Shown one piece after another: positions 8,486 to 16,928 of a stretch of DNA of 64,000 nt. Under the pieces are notes generated by a model that worked only from the letters and a program-made list of their open reading frames with translations, was not told the DNA's origin and did not search any database. This stretch comes from Amycolatopsis deserti. GTDB taxonomy: Bacteria; Actinomycetota; Actinomycetes; Mycobacteriales; Pseudonocardiaceae. The stretch covers positions 620,001 to 684,000 of the forward strand of contig NZ_BNAU01000001.1 in assembly GCF_014653945.1 (NCBI RefSeq), given 5' to 3'. Positions within the stretch are counted from its first letter, which is position 1; every line of letters starts with the position of its first letter. Both the position numbers and the translations under genes were made by a program.

Positions 8486-8580
8486 CCCGGGGATCGTACC
8501 GGCGGACGGGGCCGGGACACGAGCACCGGCCGGGGGACCGTCCACTGTAGAACGCCGCGGATCACGAACCGGCAACGCCC

Positions 8581-8636
8581 TTGACGGTGATCGGGGCCAC
8601 TGGTTACAGTTCTCCGGCAACCATTAATACGTATTA
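8581..8636 (+). promoter_or_regulatory. Promoter and LacI-type operator of the first sugar-locus regulator
   Basis: TTGACG (8581-8586), an 18-bp spacer and TACAGT (8605-8610) form the promoter. The palindrome TAATACGTATTA (8625-8636), with a central CpG as in LacI/GalR operators, lies just downstream of the expected start site. It resembles the palindrome at 31031-31044 before the second LacI gene. Confidence 0.7.
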
Positions 8637-8645
8637 GGAGTCGCG

Positions 8646-9710
8646 ATGGTCCCGCCCCGACGAGGTCGCCGGCCCACCCAGGTGGACGTGGCCAAGCGCG
8701 CCGGCGTCTCGCAGGCCACGGTCTCGCTCGTGCTCTCCGGTGGCGCGGTGAGCGACCAGATCGCCGAGTCCACCCGGGCGGCGGTCTTCGCGGCCGCGGC
8801 CGAACTGGGGTACTCGGCCAACGTCGCGGCGCGCAGCCTCAAGGGCGGGCGCAACCACCTGCTCGGCCTCTACACGTTCGAGCCGGTCTTCCCGACCGAC
8901 CAGCGCGACTTCTACTTCCCGTTCCTGCTCGGGGTGGAGGAGGAGACCGCGCGCCAGGGCTACGACCTGCTGCTGTTCAGCTCGGTCAGCGCGGGCCACC
9001 GGGGGATCTACGCCGGCGGCGCCAACCGCCTCAAGCTGGCCGACGGGTGCGTGCTGCTCGGCCGCAACGTGCACCGCGAGGAACTGGCCGAACTGGTCCG
9101 CGAGGACTTCCCGTTCGTGTTCATCGGGCGCCGCGAGGTCGAGGGCGCCGAACTGTCCTATGTGGCCGCCGACTACGTGAGCGCGACCGGTGGCCTGGTC
9201 ACCGAACTGCTGCGGCTCGGCCACGAACGCATCCTGTACCTGCACGCGGCGCAGGACAGCGAGCCGACCCGGGACCGCGAACAGGGTTTCCGCCAGGCGA
9301 TGGCCGCAGCCGGGCGGACCGTGGACCCCTCGCTCGTCCGCGGGCTCGCCGATCCGGACGACCTGACGCCCGAGGCCGTCCGGCGCTGGGTGCGCGAGGA
9401 GGGCGTCACCGCGATCCTCGTCGAGCCCACCGAGGACACCCGGCTGACCACCGCGCTCGACGCGATCAGCGCGACGTCCGGGGTGAGCTTCCCGGAGGAC
9501 TGCTCGATCGCGCTGCTCGGCGACCCGCCGTCGTGGTCCCCGCAGCTACGCGACTGGACCCGCTTTTCCCTGCCCCGCGCGGAAATGGCCCGCACCGCGG
9601 TGCAGACGCTCGTCGAACTGCTCGAGCACCCGGCGTCCGCGCCGCGGCAGATCACCGTCCCGTGCCGCTTCGTGGCGGGTGATTCCCTCGGCCCGGCGAC
9701 TCACCGTTGA
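8646..9710 (+). CDS. LacI-family transcriptional regulator (left half of sugar locus)
   Basis: A 354-residue regulator: HTH TQVDVAKRAGVSQATVSLVL (about residues 10-30), hinge GYSANVAARSLKGG, then a periplasmic-binding-protein-like sensor domain. It shares long stretches with the LacI at 29910-30947 (FEPVFPT, DFYFPFLLG, VAADY, GHxR, DRExGFRQA), so the two are paralogues. GGAG precedes the ATG. It heads the plus-strand ABC transporter and glycosidase group and is probably its repressor, released by a sugar ligand. Confidence 0.9.
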   Translation: MVPPRRGRRPTQVDVAKRAGVSQATVSLVLSGGAVSDQIAESTRAAVFAAAAELGYSANVAARSLKGGRNHLLGLYTFEPVFPTDQRDFYFPFLLGVEEETARQGYDLLLFSSVSAGHRGIYAGGANRLKLADGCVLLGRNVHREELAELVREDFPFVFIGRREVEGAELSYVAADYVSATGGLVTELLRLGHERILYLHAAQDSEPTRDREQGFRQAMAAAGRTVDPSLVRGLADPDDLTPEAVRRWVREEGVTAILVEPTEDTRLTTALDAISATSGVSFPEDCSIALLGDPPSWSPQLRDWTRFSLPRAEMARTAVQTLVELLEHPASAPRQITVPCRFVAGDSLGPATHR

Positions 9711-9720
9711 GGAGCTTCCC

Positions 9721-9783
9721 ATGCCCGGTCCCCCCGACACGCGAAGAACCACCGCCCGCTCCCGGGTCCGGATCCCGTCATGA
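9721..9783 (+). CDS. Possible 20-codon leader peptide upstream of the permease
   Basis: An ATG at 9721 follows a good ribosome site (TGAGGAG, 9708-9714) and opens a 20-residue frame, rich in Arg and Pro, that ends in TCATGA. Its stop overlaps the ATG of the permease at 9780, which itself has no ribosome site. The small frame may therefore deliver ribosomes to the permease by coupling. It may be no more than a translated spacer. Confidence 0.4.
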   Translation: MPGPPDTRRTTARSRVRIPS

Positions 9784-10709
9784 CCCGGATGGTCGTCCGC
9801 AGGCTGCTGATCGGCCTGTTCGTGCTGTGGGGTGCGGCGACGCTGATCTTCCTCATCGTCCGGGCCGCCCCGGGTGATCCGGCGCAGGTGCTGCTCGGAC
9901 CCGACGCGAGCCGGCAGCAGATCGCCGAGGTCACCGCGAACCTCGGGCTCGACCGCCCGCTGTACGAGCAGTACCTCGGATACCTCGGCGACGTCGCGCG
10001 GTTCGACTTCGGCGAATCGCACCGGCTCGCCCGGCCCGCGATGGACGCGGTGCTGGAGCGGTTGCCCGCGACGATCGACCTGACGCTGGCCGCCACCGCG
10101 CTGGCCGTGGTGCTCGGACTGGTGCTCGGCGTGCTCGCCGGCGGACGTCCCGGCGGGCGGCTGGACCGCGTGGTGTCCTCGGCGACGATCGCGCTGCAGT
10201 CGTTCCCCACATTCTGGGTGGGGATCATGCTGATCCTGCTGTTCTCGCTCGGCCTGCGGATACTGCCCAGCTCCGGCGTCGGCACGCCGGCGCACCTGGT
10301 GCTGCCCGCGGTCACGCTGTCCCTGCCGTTCATCGCGATCGTCGCGCGGGTCACCCGCAGCAGCCTGGCCGAGTCGATGGGCGAGCAGTACGTGCAGACC
10401 GCGCGGTCCAAGGGGCTGACCGAGAACCAGGTGCTGCTCGGGCACGTGCTGCGCAACTCGCTGATCCCGGTCGTCACGGTCGTGGGCCTGCACGTCGGCC
10501 AGCTGATGGGCGGCGTGGTGATCGTGGAGAACGTGTTCGCCTGGCCGGGCCTGGGGTCGCTGATCGTGGACGCCGTGGCCAACCGGGACTACGCCGTCGT
10601 TCAGGCGGCGACGCTGCTGATCGCCACGGTGGTGATGGTGCTGAACCTGGTCGCCGATCTGGTTTACCAGCGGCTCGACCCGCGCATCCGGCTGGAGGGA
10701 GTGTCGTGA
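9780..10709 (+). CDS. ABC transporter permease, DppB/OppB type
   Basis: A 309-residue inner-membrane subunit with six TM segments. The N terminus RRLLIGLFVLWGAATLIF and the sequence RAAPGDPAQVLLG are signatures of DppB-like permeases; the EAA coupling loop is at SKGLTENQVLLGHVLRN near residue 205. It pairs with the next gene, overlapping it by 4 bases. Context (glycosidases, kinases) suggests an oligosaccharide or glycoside rather than a peptide as the cargo, as is known for several members of this transporter class. Confidence 0.92.
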   Translation: MTRMVVRRLLIGLFVLWGAATLIFLIVRAAPGDPAQVLLGPDASRQQIAEVTANLGLDRPLYEQYLGYLGDVARFDFGESHRLARPAMDAVLERLPATIDLTLAATALAVVLGLVLGVLAGGRPGGRLDRVVSSATIALQSFPTFWVGIMLILLFSLGLRILPSSGVGTPAHLVLPAVTLSLPFIAIVARVTRSSLAESMGEQYVQTARSKGLTENQVLLGHVLRNSLIPVVTVVGLHVGQLMGGVVIVENVFAWPGLGSLIVDAVANRDYAVVQAATLLIATVVMVLNLVADLVYQRLDPRIRLEGVS

Positions 10710-11578
10710 CGACCACCGTGCTGCCCGATCGGGTTCCGCTGAGCTCACCGGCCCGGCGGCGGCGCCGGGGCGGGCTCGTGCCCCGGATCGTCCTCGGCCT
10801 GTTCGTGCTGGTCGCCGTCGTCGGCCCGCTGCTGGTGCACTACGACCCGGTGCACACGCCGCTGGCCGACCGGCTGCTCCCGCCCGGCTCGGCGACCAGC
10901 ACCGGCACCGCGTGGCTGGGCACCGACGGCCTCGGCCGCGACGTGCTCGCCCAGATCGTGCACGGCGCCCGGACCTCGATGCTCATCGGCGCGGCCACCG
11001 TGCTGACGTCCTGCCTCGTCGGCGTCTGCGTCGGGGTGGTGGCCGGCTACGCCCGCGGCTGGGCCGACGCGATCCTGGCCCGGGGCATCGACGTGCTGCT
11101 GGCGTTCCCGGGCATCCTGCTGGTGATCGTGATCGCGGGCGCGTTCGAGCGCAGCGTCCTGGTTGTGGTGGCCGCGCTGTCGGTCACCGGGTGGATCTCC
11201 TTCGCCCGCGTCACCAGGGCAGTCACGCTGTCGCTGCGCGAGCGGGCCTGGGTGGACGCGGCGCGGGTGATGGGGGTGCCGCGGCGGTCGATCATCGTGC
11301 GGCACGTCCTGCCGTTCGCGGCGGGCCCGGTGGTGGCGATGGCCACGCTGGAGTTCGCCCTGGTGGTGCTGGCCGAGGCGGGGCTGAGCTTCCTCGGCAT
11401 CGGGCTGCCCTCCGACGCGGTGTCCTGGGGCCAGACCATCGCCAACGGCAAGCAGTACCTGGAGACGGCGTGGTGGATCTCGGCGCTGCCCGGCATCGCG
11501 CTGTCCCTGCTGATCATCAGCGTCGGGATTCTCGGCGACCAGCTCACCGCCCGGCACGGGCGCGGGCGTTCGGTCTGA
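10706..11578 (+). CDS. ABC transporter permease, DppC/OppC type
   Basis: A 290-residue partner permease with the N-terminal cytoplasmic stretch, the DppC signature HWLGTDGLGRDV-like (here WLGTDGLGRDVLAQI) near residue 70, and the EAA loop DAARVMGVPRRSIIVRHVLP. Its GTG overlaps the stop of the previous gene (GTGA). It forms the membrane channel with that subunit. Confidence 0.92.
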   Translation: MTTTVLPDRVPLSSPARRRRRGGLVPRIVLGLFVLVAVVGPLLVHYDPVHTPLADRLLPPGSATSTGTAWLGTDGLGRDVLAQIVHGARTSMLIGAATVLTSCLVGVCVGVVAGYARGWADAILARGIDVLLAFPGILLVIVIAGAFERSVLVVVAALSVTGWISFARVTRAVTLSLRERAWVDAARVMGVPRRSIIVRHVLPFAAGPVVAMATLEFALVVLAEAGLSFLGIGLPSDAVSWGQTIANGKQYLETAWWISALPGIALSLLIISVGILGDQLTARHGRGRSV

Positions 11579-11610
11579 ACGGCTCGCGCGGAACAAGACA
11601 GGAGCACAGT

Positions 11611-13137
11611 GTGGTGACCAGATTGCGCAGGCGGGCGAGCGCGCTCGCGGTGGTGGTGGCGGCGTTCGCGCTGGCCGCGTGTTCCACCACGACCGGTGGC
11701 GGCAGCGGTTCCGGCGGAGCGGGCGACGGGGAACTGACCGTCGCCGGCACCTACCCCATCGAGAGCCTCGACCCGCACGCGCTCAGCGGCGGCTCGACCG
11801 GCACCCAGCTGGCCGACAAGGCGATCTTCAGCAGGCTGCTCGCCACCGATCCCGACGGCAAGGTGGTCGGTGACCTGGCGACCGGTTGGGGCCCCGGCGC
11901 GGACGCCTCGGAGTGGCGCTTCACCCTGCGTCCGGGTGTCACGTTCTCCGACGGGTCCCCGTTGACCGCGCAGGACGTCGTGGACTCCTTCACGCGGATG
12001 ATGACGGTCAACGGCCCCAACGCCGCGAACTTCACCGGTGCCACCATGACCGCGTCCTCCGACACCGAGGTCGTGCTCAAGGCGCCGAAACCGGACGCGT
12101 CGATCCCGGGCAAGCTCACGCTCTTCTACGTGATCCCGTCCGGCGTGGCTCCCGGCGACACGGCGTTCTTCGACAAGCCCGCCGGGTCCGGCCCGTTCAC
12201 CGTCACCCGATTCGTCCCGGGCGAGGTGCTCGAGCTGGCGCGCAACGAGAAGTTTTCCGGGAAACCGGCCGCGATGGACAAGGTCGTGATCCGCACGATC
12301 CCGGAGCTGGCGGCCCGGCTGACCGCGCTGCGCACCGGTGAGGCGGACGTGGTGTGGGGCATTCCCGACGACCAGCTGCCCGGGCTGCGGGGCGACACCT
12401 CGCTGACGATCGAGACGGTGCCCAGCACCGCGTTGTTCACGATGTGGTTCAACTCCTCGGTGCCCGCGCTGTCGGACGCGGCGGTGCGGCGGGCGATCTG
12501 GCAGGCGGTCGACTTCCGGACGATCATCGAGCAGCTCTATCCGGAGACCGGTGAACCCGCCGACTCGCCGGTCGCGCCCGCGGTGCTCGGCCACGTCGCG
12601 CAGCCCCCGGTCGCCTACGACCCGGCCGCGGCCAGAGCCGCGCTGCAGGCGGCCGGGTTCGACTTCGGCCGCAAACTGCGGCTGCAGTTCGCCAACGCGG
12701 AGTTCCGCCCGTTCGTCCAGGCCGTGGTGTCCGACCTCGCCGAGATCGGCGTCCAGGTCGAGCCGCTGGAGAAGGAACAGGCGGTGTTCACCCAGGACCT
12801 GGTCGCGCTGAACTGGGACATCAACTTCCAGCAGCTGACCACGCCGACCTTCGACGCCGGCAGCAACCTCGGCCGGCTCTACCCGTGCGCGGCCCGCCGC
12901 ACCGGCTACTGCAACCCGGAGCTGGACAGCCTGCTGGCCGCCGCGGGCGCGGCCACCGACCAGGCGCAGCGGGTCGCGGCGTACGGGCGGGCGAGTGAGA
13001 TCATCTGGCGGGACGCGGTCGGCATGTACCCGATGACGGCCGGGATCGCCTACGCGTGGAACCGCGGTCTCGCCGGTTTCCGCCCGGATCCCAGTGGCCT
13101 GCCCGATTTCGCCACCGTCACCGCTGCCGGCGCATGA
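11611..13137 (+). CDS. Extracellular solute-binding lipoprotein, SBP family 5
   Basis: A 508-residue binding protein. A signal peptide with three arginines ends in the lipobox LAAC (lipid-modified Cys24), followed by a Gly/Ser linker and the family 5 fold (GTYPIESLDPHA, TFSDGSPLTAQDVV, SGPFTV). The start is the GTG at 11611 with AGGAG six bases upstream. It delivers the substrate to the two permeases just before it. The protein at 28374-29870 is a clear paralogue (shared DFGR, LYPCAA, RTGYC, GMYPM). Confidence 0.92.
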   Translation: MVTRLRRRASALAVVVAAFALAACSTTTGGGSGSGGAGDGELTVAGTYPIESLDPHALSGGSTGTQLADKAIFSRLLATDPDGKVVGDLATGWGPGADASEWRFTLRPGVTFSDGSPLTAQDVVDSFTRMMTVNGPNAANFTGATMTASSDTEVVLKAPKPDASIPGKLTLFYVIPSGVAPGDTAFFDKPAGSGPFTVTRFVPGEVLELARNEKFSGKPAAMDKVVIRTIPELAARLTALRTGEADVVWGIPDDQLPGLRGDTSLTIETVPSTALFTMWFNSSVPALSDAAVRRAIWQAVDFRTIIEQLYPETGEPADSPVAPAVLGHVAQPPVAYDPAAARAALQAAGFDFGRKLRLQFANAEFRPFVQAVVSDLAEIGVQVEPLEKEQAVFTQDLVALNWDINFQQLTTPTFDAGSNLGRLYPCAARRTGYCNPELDSLLAAAGAATDQAQRVAAYGRASEIIWRDAVGMYPMTAGIAYAWNRGLAGFRPDPSGLPDFATVTAAGA

Positions 13138-14138
13138 CCAGCCAGGTGCGGCAGCCCGAGGTGGACCTCGCGCTGCTGGAGATCGACGGGCTGACCGTGG
13201 ACCTGCCCGGTCCGCACGGTCCGGTGCGGGTGGTGGACGGGGTGTCGCTGGACGTGCCGCCCGGGACGACGGTCGGGCTCATCGGGGAGTCCGGCAGCGG
13301 CAAGACGATGACCGCGCTCGCGGTGATCGGCCTGCTGCCCGCCGGCGCCGAAACCGGTGGCGTCCTGCGCTGGCGCGAGGAGAACCTGCTCACCGCGAGC
13401 CCGGCGCGGCGGCGGAGCGTGCGGGGCCACGAGATCGCGATGATCTTCCAGGACCCGCTCGCCGCGCTGAACCCCGGCCAGACCATCGGCCGGCAGGTCG
13501 GTGAGATCCCGCGCCGGGACGGCAAGTCCCGCGCGGAGGTGCGGCGCATCGTGATCGATCTGCTGGACCGGGTGGGCGTGCCGGACCCGGCGACGCGCAT
13601 GCACGCCTACCCGCACCAGTTCTCCGGCGGATTGCGGCAACGGGCCATGATCGCGCTGGCCCTGGCCGGGAACCCGTCGCTGCTGCTCGCCGACGAGCCG
13701 ACCACCGCGCTGGACGTGACCGTGCAGGCGCGCATCCTGCGCCTGCTGCGGTCGGTCCAGGAGGACCGCGGACTGGCGATGCTGCTGGTCAGCCACGACC
13801 TGCGGGTGGTGGCGCACGTCGCGGACCAGGTGGTGGTCATGTACGCCGGGCGGGTCGCCGAGCGCGGCGCGGCCGCCCAGGTGCTGCGCCGTCCCGCGCA
13901 CCCGTACACCAAGGCCCTCGTCGCCAGCGTGCCCGCGGTGCGGACCCGCACCGCGCTGGCCCACCCGCTGCCCGGGGCGCCGGCCACCCCGGCGAACCGC
14001 CCCTCCGGGTGCGCGTTCCACCCGCGGTGCCCGCTGGCCCGCGACCGGTGCCGGAGCGAGGTGCCCGCGGTCCGCGAGGTCGAAGCGGGCCGGTGGAGCG
14101 CGTGCCACTTCGCCGAGGAGGTGCTCGGAGGTGCTTGA
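13134..14138 (+). CDS. ABC transporter ATP-binding protein, DppD/OppD type
   Basis: A 334-residue ATPase: Walker A GESGSGKT near residue 55, Q-loop IFQDPLAALNP, signature FSGGLRQR, Walker B LLLADEPTTALD, H-loop VSHD. The C-terminal extension with CAFHPRCPLARDRC holds the cysteines that bind an iron-sulfur cluster in some OppD proteins. Its ATG overlaps the stop of the binding-protein gene. It energises import with the next gene. Confidence 0.93.
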   Translation: MTSQVRQPEVDLALLEIDGLTVDLPGPHGPVRVVDGVSLDVPPGTTVGLIGESGSGKTMTALAVIGLLPAGAETGGVLRWREENLLTASPARRRSVRGHEIAMIFQDPLAALNPGQTIGRQVGEIPRRDGKSRAEVRRIVIDLLDRVGVPDPATRMHAYPHQFSGGLRQRAMIALALAGNPSLLLADEPTTALDVTVQARILRLLRSVQEDRGLAMLLVSHDLRVVAHVADQVVVMYAGRVAERGAAAQVLRRPAHPYTKALVASVPAVRTRTALAHPLPGAPATPANRPSGCAFHPRCPLARDRCRSEVPAVREVEAGRWSACHFAEEVLGGA

Positions 14139-14910
14139 GGTCGACGACCTGCGCGTGACGTTCGGCGGGCGGGGCCGCCGTCGCCGCGGCGCCCTCGCCG
14201 CGGTGGACGGCGTGAGCCTGCGCGTCGAACCCGAGGAAACCCTGGCGGTGGTGGGCGAATCCGGATCCGGGAAGACGACGGTGGCCCGGTGCGTGGTCGG
14301 GCTGCAGCGCCCGGACTCCGGCAGCGTCCGCTTCGACGGGCAGGTGCTCGGGCCCGCCGGGCGGCGGCCGCCCGCGCTGCAACGCGCCATCCAGATGGTG
14401 TTCCAGGACCCGCGGTCGTCGCTCAACCCCCGGATGACCGTGGCCGCGCTGATCGGCGAGGCGTGGCGGACGCACCCCGCGGCGGCGCCCTCCGGTGACC
14501 GCACCGAGGCGCTGCGCCGCGTCCTCGCCGACGTCGGGCTGGACGGTGACGTCGCCGGCCGGCGGGCCGGGGACCTGTCCGGCGGGCAGTGCCAGCGGGT
14601 GAGCATCGCCCGCGCGCTCGCCGTCGGGCCGCGGCTGCTGGTGTGCGACGAGGCGGTTTCCGCGCTCGACGTGTCGGTGCAGGCGCAGATCCTGCGGCTG
14701 CTGGCCGACCTGCGCACCAGCCACCGGCTCGCGCTGCTGTTCATCACGCACGACCTCGGTGTCGTGCACCAGATCGCGGACCGGGTGGCGGTGATGCGCC
14801 GCGGCGTGGTCGTCGAGGAGGGGCCCGCGGGCGAGGTGCTCGGCGCGCCGCGGCACGAGTACACGCAGGCGCTGCTGGACGCGGCGCTCGACCTGACAGT
14901 GGAGGCCTGA
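14131..14910 (+). CDS. ABC transporter ATP-binding protein, DppF/OppF type
   Basis: A 259-residue ATPase with Walker A GESGSGKT, Q-loop VFQDPRSSLNP, signature LSGGQCQR, Walker B LLVCDEAVSALD and ITHD. It is shorter than usual: the C-terminal oligopeptide domain seen in the partner is absent, so the frame ends soon after EYTQALLDAAL. It overlaps the previous gene by 8 bases. The two ATPases and two permeases form one full importer, the only one in the locus. Confidence 0.92.
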   Translation: MLEVDDLRVTFGGRGRRRRGALAAVDGVSLRVEPEETLAVVGESGSGKTTVARCVVGLQRPDSGSVRFDGQVLGPAGRRPPALQRAIQMVFQDPRSSLNPRMTVAALIGEAWRTHPAAAPSGDRTEALRRVLADVGLDGDVAGRRAGDLSGGQCQRVSIARALAVGPRLLVCDEAVSALDVSVQAQILRLLADLRTSHRLALLFITHDLGVVHQIADRVAVMRRGVVVEEGPAGEVLGAPRHEYTQALLDAALDLTVEA

Positions 14911-16928
14911 TGCCCGTCCCCGCCGGGTGGAACACCTGGGACGTCGACACGCACACCGGCATGGCGCACCTGCCCTCCGGGATCCGGATCCGCTTCGGCG
15001 TCCCCGGTTTCCCGCTCGACGGGTTCACCTGGCGCGACGGCCTGGTCCGGCTCGGCCACCACACCGTCGACGGCTCCTACGCCGAGGTCACCGTCGAGGC
15101 GGGCGGCGGCCGGCTGAGGCTGGAGATGGCCGGGGGACCGGGCGACGTGCTGTACGTGCGGGCGGAGGGCACCGCCGGGGTGGTCGCCGAGATCGACGGG
15201 TGGCAGTCCGATAGGGACACCACGGGCTGGCGGCTGGACACCTCGGTGCCGTCACGGGTACCGGACCGGCTGGAGTTCGACGGGGAAGTGGATGTGTTCC
15301 TCGCCCCGGCCGGAGCCCCCGGTGGAGCGGGGGATGCCGGGCGGGTGCTCGCCGAGCGCCGGGCCGCGGCGGAGTGCACGCTCCCGCGCTCGTCCGGCTG
15401 GCTCGGCGACGCCGCCGCGGCGGCCACCCGCGCCGTCACCTGGAACACGATCTACGCGCCGGACCTGGGCCGGGTGCTCACGCCGACCTCCCGCGACTTC
15501 GTCTCCGCGCGGCGCAAGGGGTTCTACGGCTCCTGGGCGCTGCACGCGTGGGACACGTTCTTCACCGGGCTCGTCGCGTCCACAGTGGATCGCGAATACG
15601 CGCGGGAGATCTTCGGGCAGATCCTGCCGTTCGCGGACCCGTCCGGGATGGTGCCCAACCGGGTGTCCGACGACCGGGGCGCGACCCTGGACCGCTCTCA
15701 GCCGCCGGTCGGCGCCCTGACCGTGCACCGGGCGTACCTGGCCAGCGGACTGTCGGCGCAGACCCGCGATCGCGAGTTGCTCAGCGGGACGTTTCCCGCC
15801 CTGCTGACCTGGCACGACTGGTGGCCGCGCGCCCGCCGGGGCCCGCACGGCCTGCTCGCCTGGGGTTCCGATCCCGTCGAGGGCGATGCCGGGTCGGGCA
15901 CGCTGGACCGCGCGAAGCGGGAGTCCGGGCTCGACGACTCGCCCATGTACGACGAGGTGACCTACGACCCGGCCACCCACACGATGGATCTCGCCGACGC
16001 CGGGCTCGCCGCACTGCACATCGCCGACGCCGAGGCGCTGGCCGACATCGCGACCGTGCTCGGCGAAACCGCGGTGGCGCAGCGGTTGCGGGCCGAAGCG
16101 TCCGCGGCCCGCGCGCACGCCGACGAACTGCTGTGGGACACCGAGACCGGCGGCTACCGCAACCTGCGGGCGGACGGCAAGTACGACCCGCACGTCTCAC
16201 CCACCCTGCTCTACCCGCTGCTCGCCGGCATACCGGACGCCGCGCGCGCGGCCGCACTGGCCGACCGGCTGCTGCGTCCCGGGACGCTCGGGGGCGACCC
16301 GCCACTGCCCAGCGTTGCCCGCGACGACCCGGGCTACGCCGCGACCTACTGGCGCGGGCGCATCTGGGGGCCGATGGCCTTCCTCGCGATCGAGGGCCTG
16401 CGCCGCTACGACCTGACCGCCCACGTCCGGCCGCTCGTCCGCGCGCTGCTTCGGCTGTTCCAGACTGAATGGGACACCCACAGCCACGTCCGGGAGAACT
16501 ACCCGGCGACCACCGGCGAAGACGTGCGCACGTTCGAAGCGCGGTCCGACGGGCTGATGGCGTGGGGCGGGCTGCTGGCCCGCCTCGCGTTCGCCGAACT
16601 GGCCGACGCGCGTCCCGACGGCTGGCGCTTCGCCCACCCCGGCGAGCCCGCCGAACTGGCGAACCTGCCACTCGGCGAGGGCAGGCTCGCGGTGGTCGCC
16701 GGCGACCGGCTCACCGTGTCGCTGGAGGGCCGGATGCTGCTCGACGCGGCACCGGGCGTCGTCGTCAGCGGCTACCGGCGCACCGCCACCGAGGTCACCG
16801 GGTTCGCGCACGGTGAAGGCGACCTCCTCGTCAGCCCGCCGGGCCCCGGCGATCCGGTCCGGGTCTGCGCGCCCGGCCCCTTCCGGCTCGCCACACCACA
16901 ACAGATGGGGGATCTGCCCAGTGCGTAA
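14910..16928 (+). CDS. MGH1/GH63-like glycoside hydrolase
   Basis: A 672-residue protein with an N-terminal beta-sandwich (PAGWNTWDVDTHT onward) and an (alpha/alpha)6 barrel. Typical barrel features are WALHAWDTFFTGL, NRVSDDRG, ESGLDDSPMYDE (candidate acid), YWRGRIWGPMAFL and HVRENYPATTGED (candidate base). The family includes trehalase-, YgjK- and mannosylglycerate hydrolase-like enzymes. No signal peptide is seen, so it should cleave an imported glycoside in the cytoplasm. A paralogue is encoded at 26227-28377. GGAGG precedes the ATG, which shares one base with the previous stop. Confidence 0.85.
   Translation: MPVPAGWNTWDVDTHTGMAHLPSGIRIRFGVPGFPLDGFTWRDGLVRLGHHTVDGSYAEVTVEAGGGRLRLEMAGGPGDVLYVRAEGTAGVVAEIDGWQSDRDTTGWRLDTSVPSRVPDRLEFDGEVDVFLAPAGAPGGAGDAGRVLAERRAAAECTLPRSSGWLGDAAAAATRAVTWNTIYAPDLGRVLTPTSRDFVSARRKGFYGSWALHAWDTFFTGLVASTVDREYAREIFGQILPFADPSGMVPNRVSDDRGATLDRSQPPVGALTVHRAYLASGLSAQTRDRELLSGTFPALLTWHDWWPRARRGPHGLLAWGSDPVEGDAGSGTLDRAKRESGLDDSPMYDEVTYDPATHTMDLADAGLAALHIADAEALADIATVLGETAVAQRLRAEASAARAHADELLWDTETGGYRNLRADGKYDPHVSPTLLYPLLAGIPDAARAAALADRLLRPGTLGGDPPLPSVARDDPGYAATYWRGRIWGPMAFLAIEGLRRYDLTAHVRPLVRALLRLFQTEWDTHSHVRENYPATTGEDVRTFEARSDGLMAWGGLLARLAFAELADARPDGWRFAHPGEPAELANLPLGEGRLAVVAGDRLTVSLEGRMLLDAAPGVVVSGYRRTATEVTGFAHGEGDLLVSPPGPGDPVRVCAPGPFRLATPQQMGDLPSA

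Noticed and set aside
8057..8627. Plus-strand frames opposite the PPOX-fold gene
   Set aside because: No family pattern, no ribosome site, and the minus-strand protein has a clear signature.
10912..11610. Upstream extension of the binding-protein frame
   Set aside because: It lies inside the DppC-type permease gene; the lipoprotein starts at GTG 11611 with ribosome site and signal peptide.
13050..15062. A 670-codon minus-strand frame across the two ABC ATPase genes
   Set aside because: Both ATPases on the plus strand have full Walker and signature motifs, so this frame is not coding.
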